From Bradyrhizobium macuxiense (GTDB lineage Bacteria; Pseudomonadota; Alphaproteobacteria; Rhizobiales; Xanthobacteraceae), in assembly GCF_007993935.1 (NCBI RefSeq), contig NZ_VITY01000015.1, positions 117,923 to 181,922 on the forward strand: a DNA stretch of 64,000 nt. Reading direction: 5' to 3'. The notes beneath the pieces are model-generated. The model had not been told where the DNA came from. It worked only from the letters and a program-made list of their open reading frames with translations, and ran no database searches. The position numbers and the translations under genes were made by a program. Positions within the stretch are counted from its first letter, which is position 1, and every line of letters begins with the position of its first letter. This document shows, in pieces, positions 1 through 8,663 of the stretch.

Positions 1-1
1 T

Positions 2-973
2 GCATTTCTGCAAACTGGCCTGCTCTCGGCAGCCTTTATCGGTTCATCAGGCCGGCTTGCCTTCGCCGACGATGCGACGAGGCCGCTCCGCATCGGCATT
101 CTCATTCCAGGGTCGCGGGCCGACCATGGCTGGATGGAGTCGGCCTACAACGGCATGAAGGCGGCCGAGCAGCGCCACGGCAACAAGGTCGTGATCACCT
201 CGATCGAGAACGTCAAGTTCGCCGACATGGAGCAGGCGCTCGTCACGCTCGCGACCAAGAACGACATGGTGATCGGCGCCGCGGGGCAGACCCAGGCATC
301 GGTGCTCAAGGTCGCCAAGCGCTTCCCGAAGGTGAAGTTCTCCATCGTCGGCCCGACCGGACAGCCGACCGAAAACGTCGCGCAATACGACGTGCTGCAG
401 GCCCAGATCGGCTTCATTGCCGGCGCGGTCGCCGCGATGATGTCGAAGAACGGTGCGGTGAGCTACGTCGGCGGTCTTGAAATTCCGGCCATCGTCAACA
501 CCGGAACGGAGTTCGCCAACGGCGCCAAGCACGTCAAGCCGGATACCAAATGCTTCGTGACCTACACCGGCGACTTTGACGACGTGGCCAAGGCGAAGGA
601 AGCAACCCTTGCGGCGATCGCGCAGGGCGCCGACGTCCACTACAACATCCTCAATCTCGGCGTGCGCGGCATGGAGCAGGCGGCGCGCGAGAAGGGCACC
701 AAGATGATCGGGAGTTATACCAACTACTGCTCCGACAACAACCCGCTCTACGTCGCCTACACGGTGAGCGGTATCGGGTTCATGGTCGAATACGCCATCG
801 ACCAGGCCGTCGCCGGAACGTGGCACCCCGAATACAAGCAGTTCGGCCTCGCCATGGGGCCACGTTCGGCGGACATCGAGATCTGCACGGCGGCAACGCC
901 CGAGATCCAGGCCAAGATCAAGGAGCTGAAGGACGACCTGCTGTCGAACAAGATCAAAGTCAAGGTGGGTTGA
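2..973 (+). CDS. BMP-family ABC transporter substrate-binding protein (5' end outside window)
   Basis: Periplasmic binding protein of the basic membrane protein (BMP/Med/PnrA) family, which usually captures nucleosides or related purines for ABC import. The frame is open from the first base, and a hydrophobic signal-peptide core with an Ala-rich cleavage region (residues LSAAFIGSSG then LAFADD) precedes the mature start RIGILIPG; the true start codon therefore lies just upstream of the window. The internal ATG at 134 would remove the first strand of the binding fold and is not the start. The gene is followed after 2 bases by the transporter ATPase and then two permeases, the standard BMP importer order. 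Substrate is inferred from family only. Confidence 0.9.
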   Translation, partial: AFLQTGLLSAAFIGSSGRLAFADDATRPLRIGILIPGSRADHGWMESAYNGMKAAEQRHGNKVVITSIENVKFADMEQALVTLATKNDMVIGAAGQTQASVLKVAKRFPKVKFSIVGPTGQPTENVAQYDVLQAQIGFIAGAVAAMMSKNGAVSYVGGLEIPAIVNTGTEFANGAKHVKPDTKCFVTYTGDFDDVAKAKEATLAAIAQGADVHYNILNLGVRGMEQAAREKGTKMIGSYTNYCSDNNPLYVAYTVSGIGFMVEYAIDQAVAGTWHPEYKQFGLAMGPRSADIEICTAATPEIQAKIKELKDDLLSNKIKVKVG

Positions 974-975
974 CC

Positions 976-2529
976 GTGGCTGTTCTCGAACTGTCTGGCT
1001 TGACCAAGCGCTTCGGGGCCTTCACCGCGCTCGACGACATTTCGCTACAGATCGAGCGCGGCGAGGTGCACTGCCTGCTTGGCGAGAACGGTGCCGGCAA
1101 ATCGACATTGTGCAACCTGGTGTTCGGGGTGCACCGGCCGGATGCCGGCACGATGACGCTGGGCGGGGAGCCGTTCCACCCGCGCGGCCCGGCGGAAGCG
1201 CTGCAGCGCGGCGTCGTGATGGTGCACCAGCATTTCAGCCTGGTGCCCAACATGAGCGTGGCCGAGAACCTGATGCTCGGCCGCGCCAGCGCGGTGCTGA
1301 AGCCGCAGGACATCATCGTGCGGATGGAGCAGCTCGCGGCGGAATACGGGCTCGAGATCGATCCCGAGGCGCGGATCGAGGACCTCTCGGTCGGCGAGCG
1401 GCAGCGGGTCGAGATCATCAAATGCCTGCTCGGCGATCCGCAACTGCTCGTGCTCGACGAACCGACGGCTGTGCTGCAGCCGGACGAGATCGATGCGCTG
1501 CTGGCGATCTGCCGCCAGGTGGCGCTGCGCGGAAAATCCGTGATCCTGGTGACGCACAAGCTCGGTGAAATCAGCCGCGTCGCCGATCGCACCACGGTGC
1601 TGCGGCAGGGCCGCATCATCGAAACCGTCGCGATGGAGGGCGCCGACATCCGCTCGCTGGTGCGCTCCATGGTCGGCCGCGATGTGCAGTCGGCAGGCTC
1701 GGTGCTGGCCGCGGCGGTTGATATCGAAGGCAAGACGCCGGCGAAACCCTCAGGCGCCGCTGGTCCGGTGTCGCCGGGTGAGGCGGTGCTCGAGATCTCG
1801 GACCTCGTGTACCGCGACCCGCACGGCGTGCCGAGGCTCGACGGTTTGAGCCTCACGGTCGGCACCGGCGAGATCGTCGGGATCGCGGGCGTCGAGGGCA
1901 ACGGCCAGACCGAGCTCGGGCTGATCCTGGCTGGGCTCGCCGCGCCGAGCGCGGGTGCGATCGTCGTCGGCGGGGCACAGGTCGGCGGCTGCACGCCGCA
2001 GGAAATCACCGACGCGGGTGTCGGCATCGTTCCCGAGGATCGCCATGCGGTCGCCTGCATCAAGGAATTGTCGGTGGCCGAGAACCTTTATCTCGGCGCG
2101 ATCGGAAAGTTCAGCCGCTTCGGCCTGCTCGACAAGTCGGCGCGGCGCAAGGCGGCGGAGGCGATGATGCGCGATTTCGACGTGCGGGCGAGCAGCCCGG
2201 ATGTTTCGATGGCGAGCCTCTCCGGCGGCAACCAGCAGAAGGCGGTGCTTGCACGCGAGCTGTCGCTCGATCCGCTGGTGTTCCTGCTCGCGGCGCAGCC
2301 GACGCGCGGGCTCGACGTCGGGGCGATCGAGGCCGTCTACAACCGCATCCGTGCCGCGCGCGATGACGGCCTCGGGGTGCTTCTGATCTCCAGCGAGCTC
2401 GAGGAGTTGATGGCGGTGTCGGATCGGATCGCGGTGATCTACCGCGGCAAGCTGGTTGGCGAGCTCGCTGCCGGGTCGTTCAGCCGTGAGGCGATCGGGG
2501 CGATGATGTCGGGGCACGCACATGTCTAG
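976..2529 (+). CDS. BMP-type ABC importer ATPase, two ABC domains in one chain
   Basis: Energises uptake by the adjacent permeases. Two ABC modules are visible. The first (about residues 5-235) has Walker A GENGAGKST, signature LSVGERQR and Walker B LLVLDEPTA. The second (about 260-510) has a relaxed Walker A (GVEGNGQTE), signature LSGGNQQK and a Walker B region reading AAQPTRGLD, so its catalytic glutamate is missing; this asymmetry is usual for the nucleoside and sugar importers with fused ATPases. A GTG at 976, two bases after the preceding stop, places the ABC domain directly at the N terminus; the frame is open further upstream but that part lies inside the previous gene. The last 8 bases overlap the permease gene. 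Confidence 0.92.
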   Translation: MAVLELSGLTKRFGAFTALDDISLQIERGEVHCLLGENGAGKSTLCNLVFGVHRPDAGTMTLGGEPFHPRGPAEALQRGVVMVHQHFSLVPNMSVAENLMLGRASAVLKPQDIIVRMEQLAAEYGLEIDPEARIEDLSVGERQRVEIIKCLLGDPQLLVLDEPTAVLQPDEIDALLAICRQVALRGKSVILVTHKLGEISRVADRTTVLRQGRIIETVAMEGADIRSLVRSMVGRDVQSAGSVLAAAVDIEGKTPAKPSGAAGPVSPGEAVLEISDLVYRDPHGVPRLDGLSLTVGTGEIVGIAGVEGNGQTELGLILAGLAAPSAGAIVVGGAQVGGCTPQEITDAGVGIVPEDRHAVACIKELSVAENLYLGAIGKFSRFGLLDKSARRKAAEAMMRDFDVRASSPDVSMASLSGGNQQKAVLARELSLDPLVFLLAAQPTRGLDVGAIEAVYNRIRAARDDGLGVLLISSELEELMAVSDRIAVIYRGKLVGELAAGSFSREAIGAMMSGHAHV

Positions 2530-3631
2530 GTTGGCCATGGTCATGAAGAATCCGAAGCTGGCGCGGGTCGCGCAGGGCGCCAGACTCGAGCTCGTGCCGT
2601 TGCAGGTCCTGGTGCCGGTGGTATCGACCATTATCGCGCTCGGCATTGGCCTGCTTATCATCGCTGCGACAGGTGCGTCGGTCATCGAGGCGATCGAAGC
2701 CTTCTGGGACGGCATGGCGGGAAGCGATTTCAACATCGGCGCGTCGATCAATCGCGCCATCAGCCTTGCGCTGGTCGGTCTCGGTTTCATCTTCGCCAGC
2801 CGTGCCAACCTGACCAATGTGGGAGGCGAGGGGCAGATCGCGATGGGCGGCATGTTCGCGACCGCAGCGGCCCTGCACGGCGCCGGCGGCTTGCCGCTTG
2901 GACTGGCGTTCATCGTGCCGCTCGCCGTCGGAACCCTGGCTGGCGCCATCTGGGGCGGCCTTGCGGGCGTTCTCAAGGCGGCCCGCGGCACCAACGAGGT
3001 GATCAGCACATTGCTGCTGAGCTTCATCGCGCTGCCGCTGGTGTACTGGTCCGTCGAGTCCTTCCACCTGCTGCGCAAGCCGATCAGCGATGTGTCGTCG
3101 CTGCCGGAATCGGCGGAGATTCCTGATTCGACCAAGCTGCCGCTGCTGTTCCCAGACAACGGATCTCCGCTGCATATCGGATTGCTGATTGCGGCGATCG
3201 CGGTGGTGGTGGTGTGGCTGGTGCTCAGGCACAGCTCGCTCGGCCTGCGGCTGCGCGCCGTCGGCCTGAATGCGATGGCCTCCCGCCGTGCGGGGATGCG
3301 GACGAGCTTCTACGTGATCCTGGCGATGACGGTGTCCGGCGGGCTGGGTGGTCTCGGCGGCGCGATCATGATCCTCGGCCAGCAATTCTACCTGACGAGC
3401 GATTTCTCGTCGGGCTACGGATTTGACGGCCTGGTCGTCGGCCTGCTGTCGCGCGGCTCGGCCGTCGGCGTCGTGATCGGCGCATTGCTGTTCGGATTCC
3501 TGCGCTCGGGATCGATCAACATGGAGATCTCGGCGCACGTCCCGTCGGCCGTCGTGCTGATCTGCCAGGGCCTGATCGTCATTGTCATTGCAGGTTCCGC
3601 GATCCTCACCAACCGAAAGGTGACCCGATGA
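2522..3631 (+). CDS. BMP-type ABC importer permease 1
   Basis: Integral membrane permease of the BPD_transp_2 (LivH/LivM/RbsC-like) family, 369 residues, about 9-10 hydrophobic segments. The family signature near residues 237-255 (LRLRAVGLNAMASRRAGM) is the cytoplasmic loop that contacts the ATPase. It starts inside the end of the ATPase gene and its own stop overlaps the next start (ATGA), so the four transporter genes are almost certainly one transcript with coupled translation. Together with the second permease it forms the heterodimeric channel. Confidence 0.9.
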   Translation: MSRLAMVMKNPKLARVAQGARLELVPLQVLVPVVSTIIALGIGLLIIAATGASVIEAIEAFWDGMAGSDFNIGASINRAISLALVGLGFIFASRANLTNVGGEGQIAMGGMFATAAALHGAGGLPLGLAFIVPLAVGTLAGAIWGGLAGVLKAARGTNEVISTLLLSFIALPLVYWSVESFHLLRKPISDVSSLPESAEIPDSTKLPLLFPDNGSPLHIGLLIAAIAVVVVWLVLRHSSLGLRLRAVGLNAMASRRAGMRTSFYVILAMTVSGGLGGLGGAIMILGQQFYLTSDFSSGYGFDGLVVGLLSRGSAVGVVIGALLFGFLRSGSINMEISAHVPSAVVLICQGLIVIVIAGSAILTNRKVTR

Positions 3632-4551
3632 TTGACGAACAAATGGCCGTGTTCATCGGCTCCGGGCTTCGCCTCGCGGTCCCGATCATTTTCGCCGCGA
3701 CCGGCGAGATGCTGAGCGAGCGCGCCGGCGTGCTCAATCTCAGCCTCGACGGCATGATGCTGATGTCGGCCTTCACCGCGGCGCTGGCATCATGGGCGAC
3801 CGGCTCGCCGCTCATTGGCGTCGCGGCCGGCGTCTTGGTCGCGACCGCGGTTGCCGCGCTCCAGGCCGTGCTGAGCGTGACATTGCGCGCCAATCAACTG
3901 GTGGTCGGAATCGGGTTCAATATCCTGGCGCTGGGCTCAACGACGTTTCTCTACCGCGAGATCTTCGGCCCGCTGTCGCGCGATCCGATTCCCGGTTTCG
4001 CGCAGCTCAATCTGCCGTGGCTTGCCCATATCCCGGTGATCGGGCCAGCGTTGGCGAACCAGACCGGGCTTGCCTATGTCAGCATCCTGATGGTCGTCGT
4101 GACCTGGTTGATCCTCAAATACACGTCGTTCGGGCTGGCGGTGCGGGCGGTCGGCGAGGATCCGCGCGCCGCTGATAAGGCCGGCATCAGCGTGGCGAAG
4201 ACGCGCTATCTCGGTGTGCTCTACGCCGGCATCCTGGCGGGTCTCGGCGGCGCGTTCATGTCGGTTGCGGACAGCAATACGTTCACCGAGAACATGACCA
4301 AGGGCGCGGGTTATCTCGCGATCACGGCCGTGATCTTCGGCGGCTGGAATCCCTGGTACACGCTGGCGGCGTGCCTGCTGTTCGGCTTTGCGACCGCGCT
4401 GCAATTTTTGGTGCCGGCGCTGCAACTCGACGTGCCGGTCGCGCTGCTGTTGCTGCTGCCGTATCTGCTGGCGCTGGTCGCCATCGCGGGCTTCGTCGGA
4501 AAGAGCAGACAGCCCTCGGCGCTGACCATTCCGTTCGAACGAGGCGGCTGA
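3628..4551 (+). CDS. BMP-type ABC importer permease 2
   Basis: Second permease subunit of the importer, 307 residues, BPD_transp_2 family with about 8-9 membrane segments. The coupling-loop motif VRAVGEDPRAADKAGI lies near residue 170 and the following GGAFMS motif is typical. The ATG overlaps the stop of permease 1. It is the last transporter gene; the hydrolase gene follows after 44 bases on the same strand, close enough to be part of the operon. Confidence 0.9.
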   Translation: MIDEQMAVFIGSGLRLAVPIIFAATGEMLSERAGVLNLSLDGMMLMSAFTAALASWATGSPLIGVAAGVLVATAVAALQAVLSVTLRANQLVVGIGFNILALGSTTFLYREIFGPLSRDPIPGFAQLNLPWLAHIPVIGPALANQTGLAYVSILMVVVTWLILKYTSFGLAVRAVGEDPRAADKAGISVAKTRYLGVLYAGILAGLGGAFMSVADSNTFTENMTKGAGYLAITAVIFGGWNPWYTLAACLLFGFATALQFLVPALQLDVPVALLLLLPYLLALVAIAGFVGKSRQPSALTIPFERGG

Positions 4552-4595
4552 TCGCAACAGACTTCAAGAAAGCATAAGCAAGGGAGGAAAATCCG

Positions 4596-5423
4596 ATGAC
4601 GAGTTCCACGTTAGCGAAAGCCGCGGAGTCCGCTGCGTCCAGCGCCGCCAATCCTCTTGGGTCCGCTCCCGGCTACAAATGGCTGGTCGACGACAACAAC
4701 GTCAACATGGCGATGGCGCCGCCGCCGCCCAGGGTGGTGACGATCGACGCGCAGCCTCAGACGGTGACGGTCGATCTGCACCGCACCGTTCTCATCGTCG
4801 TCGACATGCAGAACGATTTTTGCGCGAAGGGCGGATGGGTCGACCATCTCGGCCTCGATCACACGCCGGACCGGGCGCCGATCGAGCCGCTGCAGAAGCT
4901 GCTTCCGGTGTTGAGGAATGCCGGCGTGCACGTCATTTGGCTGAACTGGGGCAATCGGCCCGATCTCAAGAACATGGCTCCCAACCAGCTCCATTTGTAC
5001 AAGCCGAAGGGCGTCGGCATCGGTCTTGGCGAGCCGTTACCGGGCAGCGGCGCGCGCGTGTTGCAGAAGGACAGTTGGGCCGCGGCCGTTGTCGATGAAC
5101 TGAAACAGGAGCCCGAGGACATTCACGTCGACAAATACCGGATCAGCGGCTTCTGGGACACGCCGCTGGACAGCATCCTGCGCAATCTTGGCACCAAGAC
5201 CATCCTGTTTGCCGGCGTCAACACCGACCAATGCGTGCTGCATTCGCTCACCGACGCGAATTTCCTGGGCTATGGCTGCCTTCTGGTCGAGGACTGTTGC
5301 GCGACGACCTCACCAGGCTTCTGCGTCGAAGCAACCCTGTTCAACGTCAAGAAATGCTTCGGCTTCGTGACGCATTCGTCCGACGTCATCGGTGCCGTTC
5401 AGGAGCACATCCAGCAACGGTGA
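4596..5423 (+). CDS. Isochorismatase-fold cysteine hydrolase (amidohydrolase)
   Basis: Predicted cytosolic amidase with the isochorismatase/nicotinamidase fold. The catalytic triad is visible: Asp70 in LIVVDMQNDF, Lys180 in DKYRISGFWDT and Cys213 in GVNTDQCVLHS. Length 275 includes an extra N-terminal stretch of about 60 residues. Features such as GGWVDHLG and the C-terminal EDCCATT resemble the ureidoacrylate (RutB)/biuret/N-carbamoyl amidase branch more than true isochorismatases. A GGGAGGAAA Shine-Dalgarno lies just before the ATG. Its position directly after a purine/nucleoside-type importer suggests it opens a carbamoyl or amide product of the imported N-heterocycle; the exact substrate cannot be read from sequence. 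Confidence 0.85.
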   Translation: MTSSTLAKAAESAASSAANPLGSAPGYKWLVDDNNVNMAMAPPPPRVVTIDAQPQTVTVDLHRTVLIVVDMQNDFCAKGGWVDHLGLDHTPDRAPIEPLQKLLPVLRNAGVHVIWLNWGNRPDLKNMAPNQLHLYKPKGVGIGLGEPLPGSGARVLQKDSWAAAVVDELKQEPEDIHVDKYRISGFWDTPLDSILRNLGTKTILFAGVNTDQCVLHSLTDANFLGYGCLLVEDCCATTSPGFCVEATLFNVKKCFGFVTHSSDVIGAVQEHIQQR

Positions 5424-5470
5424 CATCCCGTGGAAGTCGTGGCTTCGCGATCTCGGCAGGCGTGCACACG

Positions 5471-6157
5471 CTAGGTTTGCGAAGCCGCGTTCGATCCTCG
5501 TCCGCCTGATCCGAGGCGTGGCTCCGCTCCCGCCAGCAGCCGCTGAACGTTGGCGCGATGGCGCACGATCACATAAAGACCACCTGCGATGACCAGCAGC
5601 CGATATGGCAACGGCTGCTCCATGGCGCAGACCAGTGCGATCGCAGCGAGCGCCGCCGACATCGAACTCAGCGACACAATCCGGGAAATTGCCAGCACAA
5701 CGCCAAAGACGAGGGCGGCGCCCAGGCCGACCGGCCAGGACATCGCCAGCAACACGCCGAGCCCCGTCGCCGCGGATTTGCCACCGGTAAAATTCAACCA
5801 GATCGAGCGGCTGTGTCCCAACAGCACGGCAAGTCCGGCCAGGCAGACCGCCCAAGGCAGCAAGGTTTGCTGGTCAATTGCTGTCGGTGGCGTGACCGAC
5901 GGCAACGTATAGAGCCAGGGATAGAACCAGCGGGCAAACGCGACCGCAGCTGCGCCTTTCAGCACATCCACCAGGAGGACCGCCAACGCAGGCCACTTGC
6001 CGAGGGTTCGCAAGACGTTGGTTGCGCCGGTGGATCTGGAGCCGTGCTGGCGGATGTCGATGCCCTTGAGCAGTTTCCCCGCCAGATAGCCCGCGGGCGT
6101 TGAGCCGAAGAGATAGGCGGCCGCCAACCCGGCCGCGCTTGCTATCCAGAAAACCAT
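5471..6157 (-). CDS. plsY: Acyl-phosphate:glycerol-3-phosphate acyltransferase PlsY
   Basis: Inner-membrane enzyme that transfers an acyl group from acyl-phosphate to glycerol-3-phosphate, the first acylation of phospholipid synthesis. All three PlsY cytosolic motifs are present: GSTPAGYLAGK, GSRSTGATNVLR, and the GH-to-GGKSAATG segment. About five membrane segments and 228 residues fit the family. The ATG at 6157 is preferred over the in-frame ATG at 6172 because a GGAGGGG ribosome site sits 7 bases before it; the upstream ATG overlaps that site. The gene is convergent with the hydrolase gene and stands alone. Confidence 0.93.
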   Translation of the reverse strand: MVFWIASAAGLAAAYLFGSTPAGYLAGKLLKGIDIRQHGSRSTGATNVLRTLGKWPALAVLLVDVLKGAAAVAFARWFYPWLYTLPSVTPPTAIDQQTLLPWAVCLAGLAVLLGHSRSIWLNFTGGKSAATGLGVLLAMSWPVGLGAALVFGVVLAISRIVSLSSMSAALAAIALVCAMEQPLPYRLLVIAGGLYVIVRHRANVQRLLAGAEPRLGSGGRGSNAASQT

Positions 6158-6355
6158 AGGCGTCCCCTCCATGCCGCAGTGTCAGGCAAGCGCCATCCCG
6201 AGTCTACCTCCATCCGGCGGCCGAAACCGTCGATACGAGAGATGGATTCCCTTACCCGCTTCAATGCCCTTTGGAATAGGCTGGCCGCGCGATAGATACC
6301 GCGATTGACAGGCCGATTGATCGGCCATGCTGCCGCGACGGAGACAGGACACGGA

Positions 6356-6871
6356 ATGACGACAAGCTCCATCGAGATACGACGCCTCTTGCCCGCGGAC
6401 GCCTCGCTTTATCGCGACATCCGTCTCGAAGCGCTCCGCTTGAGCCCAGAGGCGTTCGGCAGCGCATATGAGACGGAGAGCGCGCATCCCGTCGGCCTGT
6501 TCGCGGAGAGGCTGGATCGCGGGGCGGTGATCCTCGGCGCGTTCCGGGGCGGTGAACTCGCCGGCATTGTCGGCTTCATTGTGGCGGATGGGCCGAAGCG
6601 GCAGCACAAGGGCATGCTGGTCGGCATGTATGTGCGGCAGCAGGGGCGGCGCGCAGGGATCGGCCGGCGGCTGGTCGAAGCCGCGCTCGAGCTCGCTGCA
6701 CAATCGGTCGAGCTGGTGCAACTCGTCGTGGTGAAAGGCAACGAGCCGGCCTTTCGGCTCTATCAGAGCATGGGGTTTGTCGAGTACGGGCTGGAGAAGC
6801 ACGCGCTGAAGATCGACGGCCGCTACCATGACGACATCCTGATGGCGAAGGATCTGGTCGAGCGGAGCTGA
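6356..6871 (+). CDS. GNAT-family N-acetyltransferase
   Basis: Single-domain acetyltransferase of about 171 residues. The acetyl-CoA binding loop is seen as MYVRQQGRRAGIGRRLVEAAL (R-x-x-G-x-G/A type), followed by the typical V-x-x-x-N-x-x-A-x-x-L-Y-x-x-x-G-F pattern (VKGNEPAFRLYQSMGF). The ATG at 6356 has AGGACACGG upstream; a TTG at 6305 would add 17 residues with no domain and is less likely. A small hairpin with arms GGCCGAT/ATCGGCC lies at 6310-6325. Substrate unknown. Confidence 0.85.
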   Translation: MTTSSIEIRRLLPADASLYRDIRLEALRLSPEAFGSAYETESAHPVGLFAERLDRGAVILGAFRGGELAGIVGFIVADGPKRQHKGMLVGMYVRQQGRRAGIGRRLVEAALELAAQSVELVQLVVVKGNEPAFRLYQSMGFVEYGLEKHALKIDGRYHDDILMAKDLVERS

Positions 6872-6967
6872 CGGCCGCAAATCAAGCGACACATTTCCGA
6901 CGGGCGATCGCGCTAGCTATGGACACAGCCGAGAAACGCTCGCTCGCCACATCGCCAGGAAGTCGCC

Positions 6968-7423
6968 ATGCCGAAGATCGATCTGACAAAAGTGCCGGAA
7001 CGCAAGGGGACCGGCTATCCGGCCGAATTCGCCGCGCCATGTGCCGAGCGGGTGCGGCAGCGCCTCGGTGAGGCCGGCGGGCTCGGCGATTTCGGCGTCA
7101 ATCTGATGCGGTTGCCGCCGGGCAATTGGTCGAGCCAGCGCCACTGGCACTCCGACGAAGACGAATTCGTCTATGTGCTGGCGGGCGAAGTGGTGCTGAT
7201 CGAGGACGGCGGCGAGACGGTGCTGCGCGCCGGCGATTGCGCGGCGTTTCCGAAAAATTCCGGCAACGGGCATCACATGATCAACAGGTCGCAGATGACG
7301 GCCACCTATCTCGAGGTCGGCTCGCGCTCGCGCGCCGACGTCATCACCTGCTCCGACATCGACATGATGAGCCCGAGCTCGGACGGCCGCTTCCTGCATA
7401 AGGACGGCCGGCCCTACGAGTAG
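6968..7423 (+). CDS. Cupin-domain protein
   Basis: Small beta-barrel protein of 151 residues with a conserved-cupin metal site: His59, His61 and Glu66 in RHWHSDEDEFVYVLAGE, and a later His pair in GNGHHMIN. The second cupin motif (G-D-x-x-x-F-P) appears as GDCAAFPKNSG. Proteins of this length are often isomerases, dioxygenases or sugar-binding regulators; the sequence does not decide between them. ATG at 6968 follows GGAAGTCGCC. No operon partner is evident. Confidence 0.82.
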   Translation: MPKIDLTKVPERKGTGYPAEFAAPCAERVRQRLGEAGGLGDFGVNLMRLPPGNWSSQRHWHSDEDEFVYVLAGEVVLIEDGGETVLRAGDCAAFPKNSGNGHHMINRSQMTATYLEVGSRSRADVITCSDIDMMSPSSDGRFLHKDGRPYE

Positions 7424-7517
7424 ACCTTGATCCGCTAGCCGACCGGCGCGAAATCCGGCGTTGCGGATTGGCCCGCGAAGGACCAATCTTCCGGTGAGGG
7501 AGCATCGGTCGCGTGCC

Positions 7518-7700
7518 ATGACGGAATGGTATTTCATCTGGATCGACGGTCCGCGCGGGCCTGAGCCGCAGAAATGGTCGTCGGACGCGCTGTGGGGGCA
7601 GCTCGCGCGCCAGGACATCATCGTCCGTTTTCCCCTGAGCGACCGCGAAGCGGGCCTGTCGCTCGATCAGCTGGCAAGGCTGCATCCCGTGCCGCAGTGA
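7518..7700 (+). CDS. Small hypothetical protein, 60 residues
   Basis: Short open frame starting MTEWYFIWIDGPRGPEP with a Trp/Tyr-rich N terminus; no signal peptide, membrane segment or known motif is visible. The longer in-frame start at 7461 adds an Arg-rich segment unlike protein and is rejected. GGTGAGGGAG at about 7492-7501 is a distant possible ribosome site. The codon usage resembles neighbours. Its convergent position with the NAD-kinase-like gene gives no functional clue. It may be a real lineage-specific gene. Confidence 0.5.
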   Translation: MTEWYFIWIDGPRGPEPQKWSSDALWGQLARQDIIVRFPLSDREAGLSLDQLARLHPVPQ

Positions 7701-7727
7701 GTTGCGCGGCCGGAGAGCGCGGCAGCC

Positions 7728-8663
7728 TCACACCACCAGCCGTCCTTCGCGATCGGCGACCGTGATCTTCGCTTCCGTCCCCGAATTGAAATCGAGCCGG
7801 TCGGCCTCGATGCCGTCGCTGAAGATCACGCCGTTCTCCGGCATCAGCGAGCGCACGCTGAGGTGCTCGGCACGATCGAGGCTGCCGCAGACCAGCGTGA
7901 CCTGCGAGGTCCGGCTCGGAAACGGCTCACGCACCGCAAAGCGCAGCGCGCCGGCGTCCCAGGCCTGCGGCAGATAGGGCGGGCTGCCGGCGCCGCCACC
8001 GAAGGCGCCGGCGATCGCGAGCGAGCCGGTGACGATGCTCTTGAACCAGGCGGTCGAGCCGAGCCCGGTCGCGACGATCAGGCCGCTCGAGGACTGCCGT
8101 TCCTTCTGCTCGGCGAGCGCGATCTCGTAGACCGCCGAGGTATGCGTGCGCGCGCCGATGAAGAGGTCGTTGACCGCATACAGCACCTGGCCGTTGGTCA
8201 GCGCGGCCTTGGCCATCGTCACCGCCTTGTGGCCGCGTCTGTCGGAAGCAACCTCGCGCAGCAGGGCAGGGAGGTCGCGCGGCACGAAGGGCAACAGGAT
8301 GCCGTCATAGCGCTTGGCATCCGGGTTGAGCCCGATCAGCGGATGGCCGTCGAGATACTTCATCGTGTTGGCGACGACGCCGTCCTGGCCGAGCGCCACC
8401 ACGATGTCGGACGGGCCGAAGATGAAGTTCGGCAGGAAACTCCGATCGATGATCTGGTAGCGGCCCCATTGCTCCAGTGCCTGCACGGTGACGCGGCGCT
8501 CGGCCTGGTAGACGTCGTGCTCGCGCTGGTAGTCGGAGAAGTCGGCGCCGAGATGCTCGACATAGAAGCGCGCCTGTGCCGCTGTCAGGTATTTTGCGAT
8601 CAGCTCCTCGAGCCGCGTCTTGCGGGTGACGAGGACGATCTTGCGGTCATTGTCGGCGGGCAC
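7728..8663 (-). CDS. NAD-kinase-like (ATP-NAD/AcoX superfamily) protein
   Basis: Cytosolic protein of 311 residues built around an NAD-kinase-like fold. Landmarks: GQDG at residues 92-95 in place of the canonical GGDG (the catalytic Asp is kept), an N-D pair at 165-166 (VNDLFIGAR, where NAD kinases have NE), and GSTAW at 202-206 matching the GSTAY motif. The 80-residue N-terminal part is longer than in housekeeping NAD kinases. The gene overlaps the end of the SPFH gene by 17 bases and is surely cotranscribed with it. It could phosphorylate NAD or a related substrate, or be a catalytically altered NAD(P) sensor; conservation of Asp and GSTA favours some activity. Confidence 0.75.
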   Translation of the reverse strand: MPADNDRKIVLVTRKTRLEELIAKYLTAAQARFYVEHLGADFSDYQREHDVYQAERRVTVQALEQWGRYQIIDRSFLPNFIFGPSDIVVALGQDGVVANTMKYLDGHPLIGLNPDAKRYDGILLPFVPRDLPALLREVASDRRGHKAVTMAKAALTNGQVLYAVNDLFIGARTHTSAVYEIALAEQKERQSSSGLIVATGLGSTAWFKSIVTGSLAIAGAFGGGAGSPPYLPQAWDAGALRFAVREPFPSRTSQVTLVCGSLDRAEHLSVRSLMPENGVIFSDGIEADRLDFNSGTEAKITVADREGRLVV

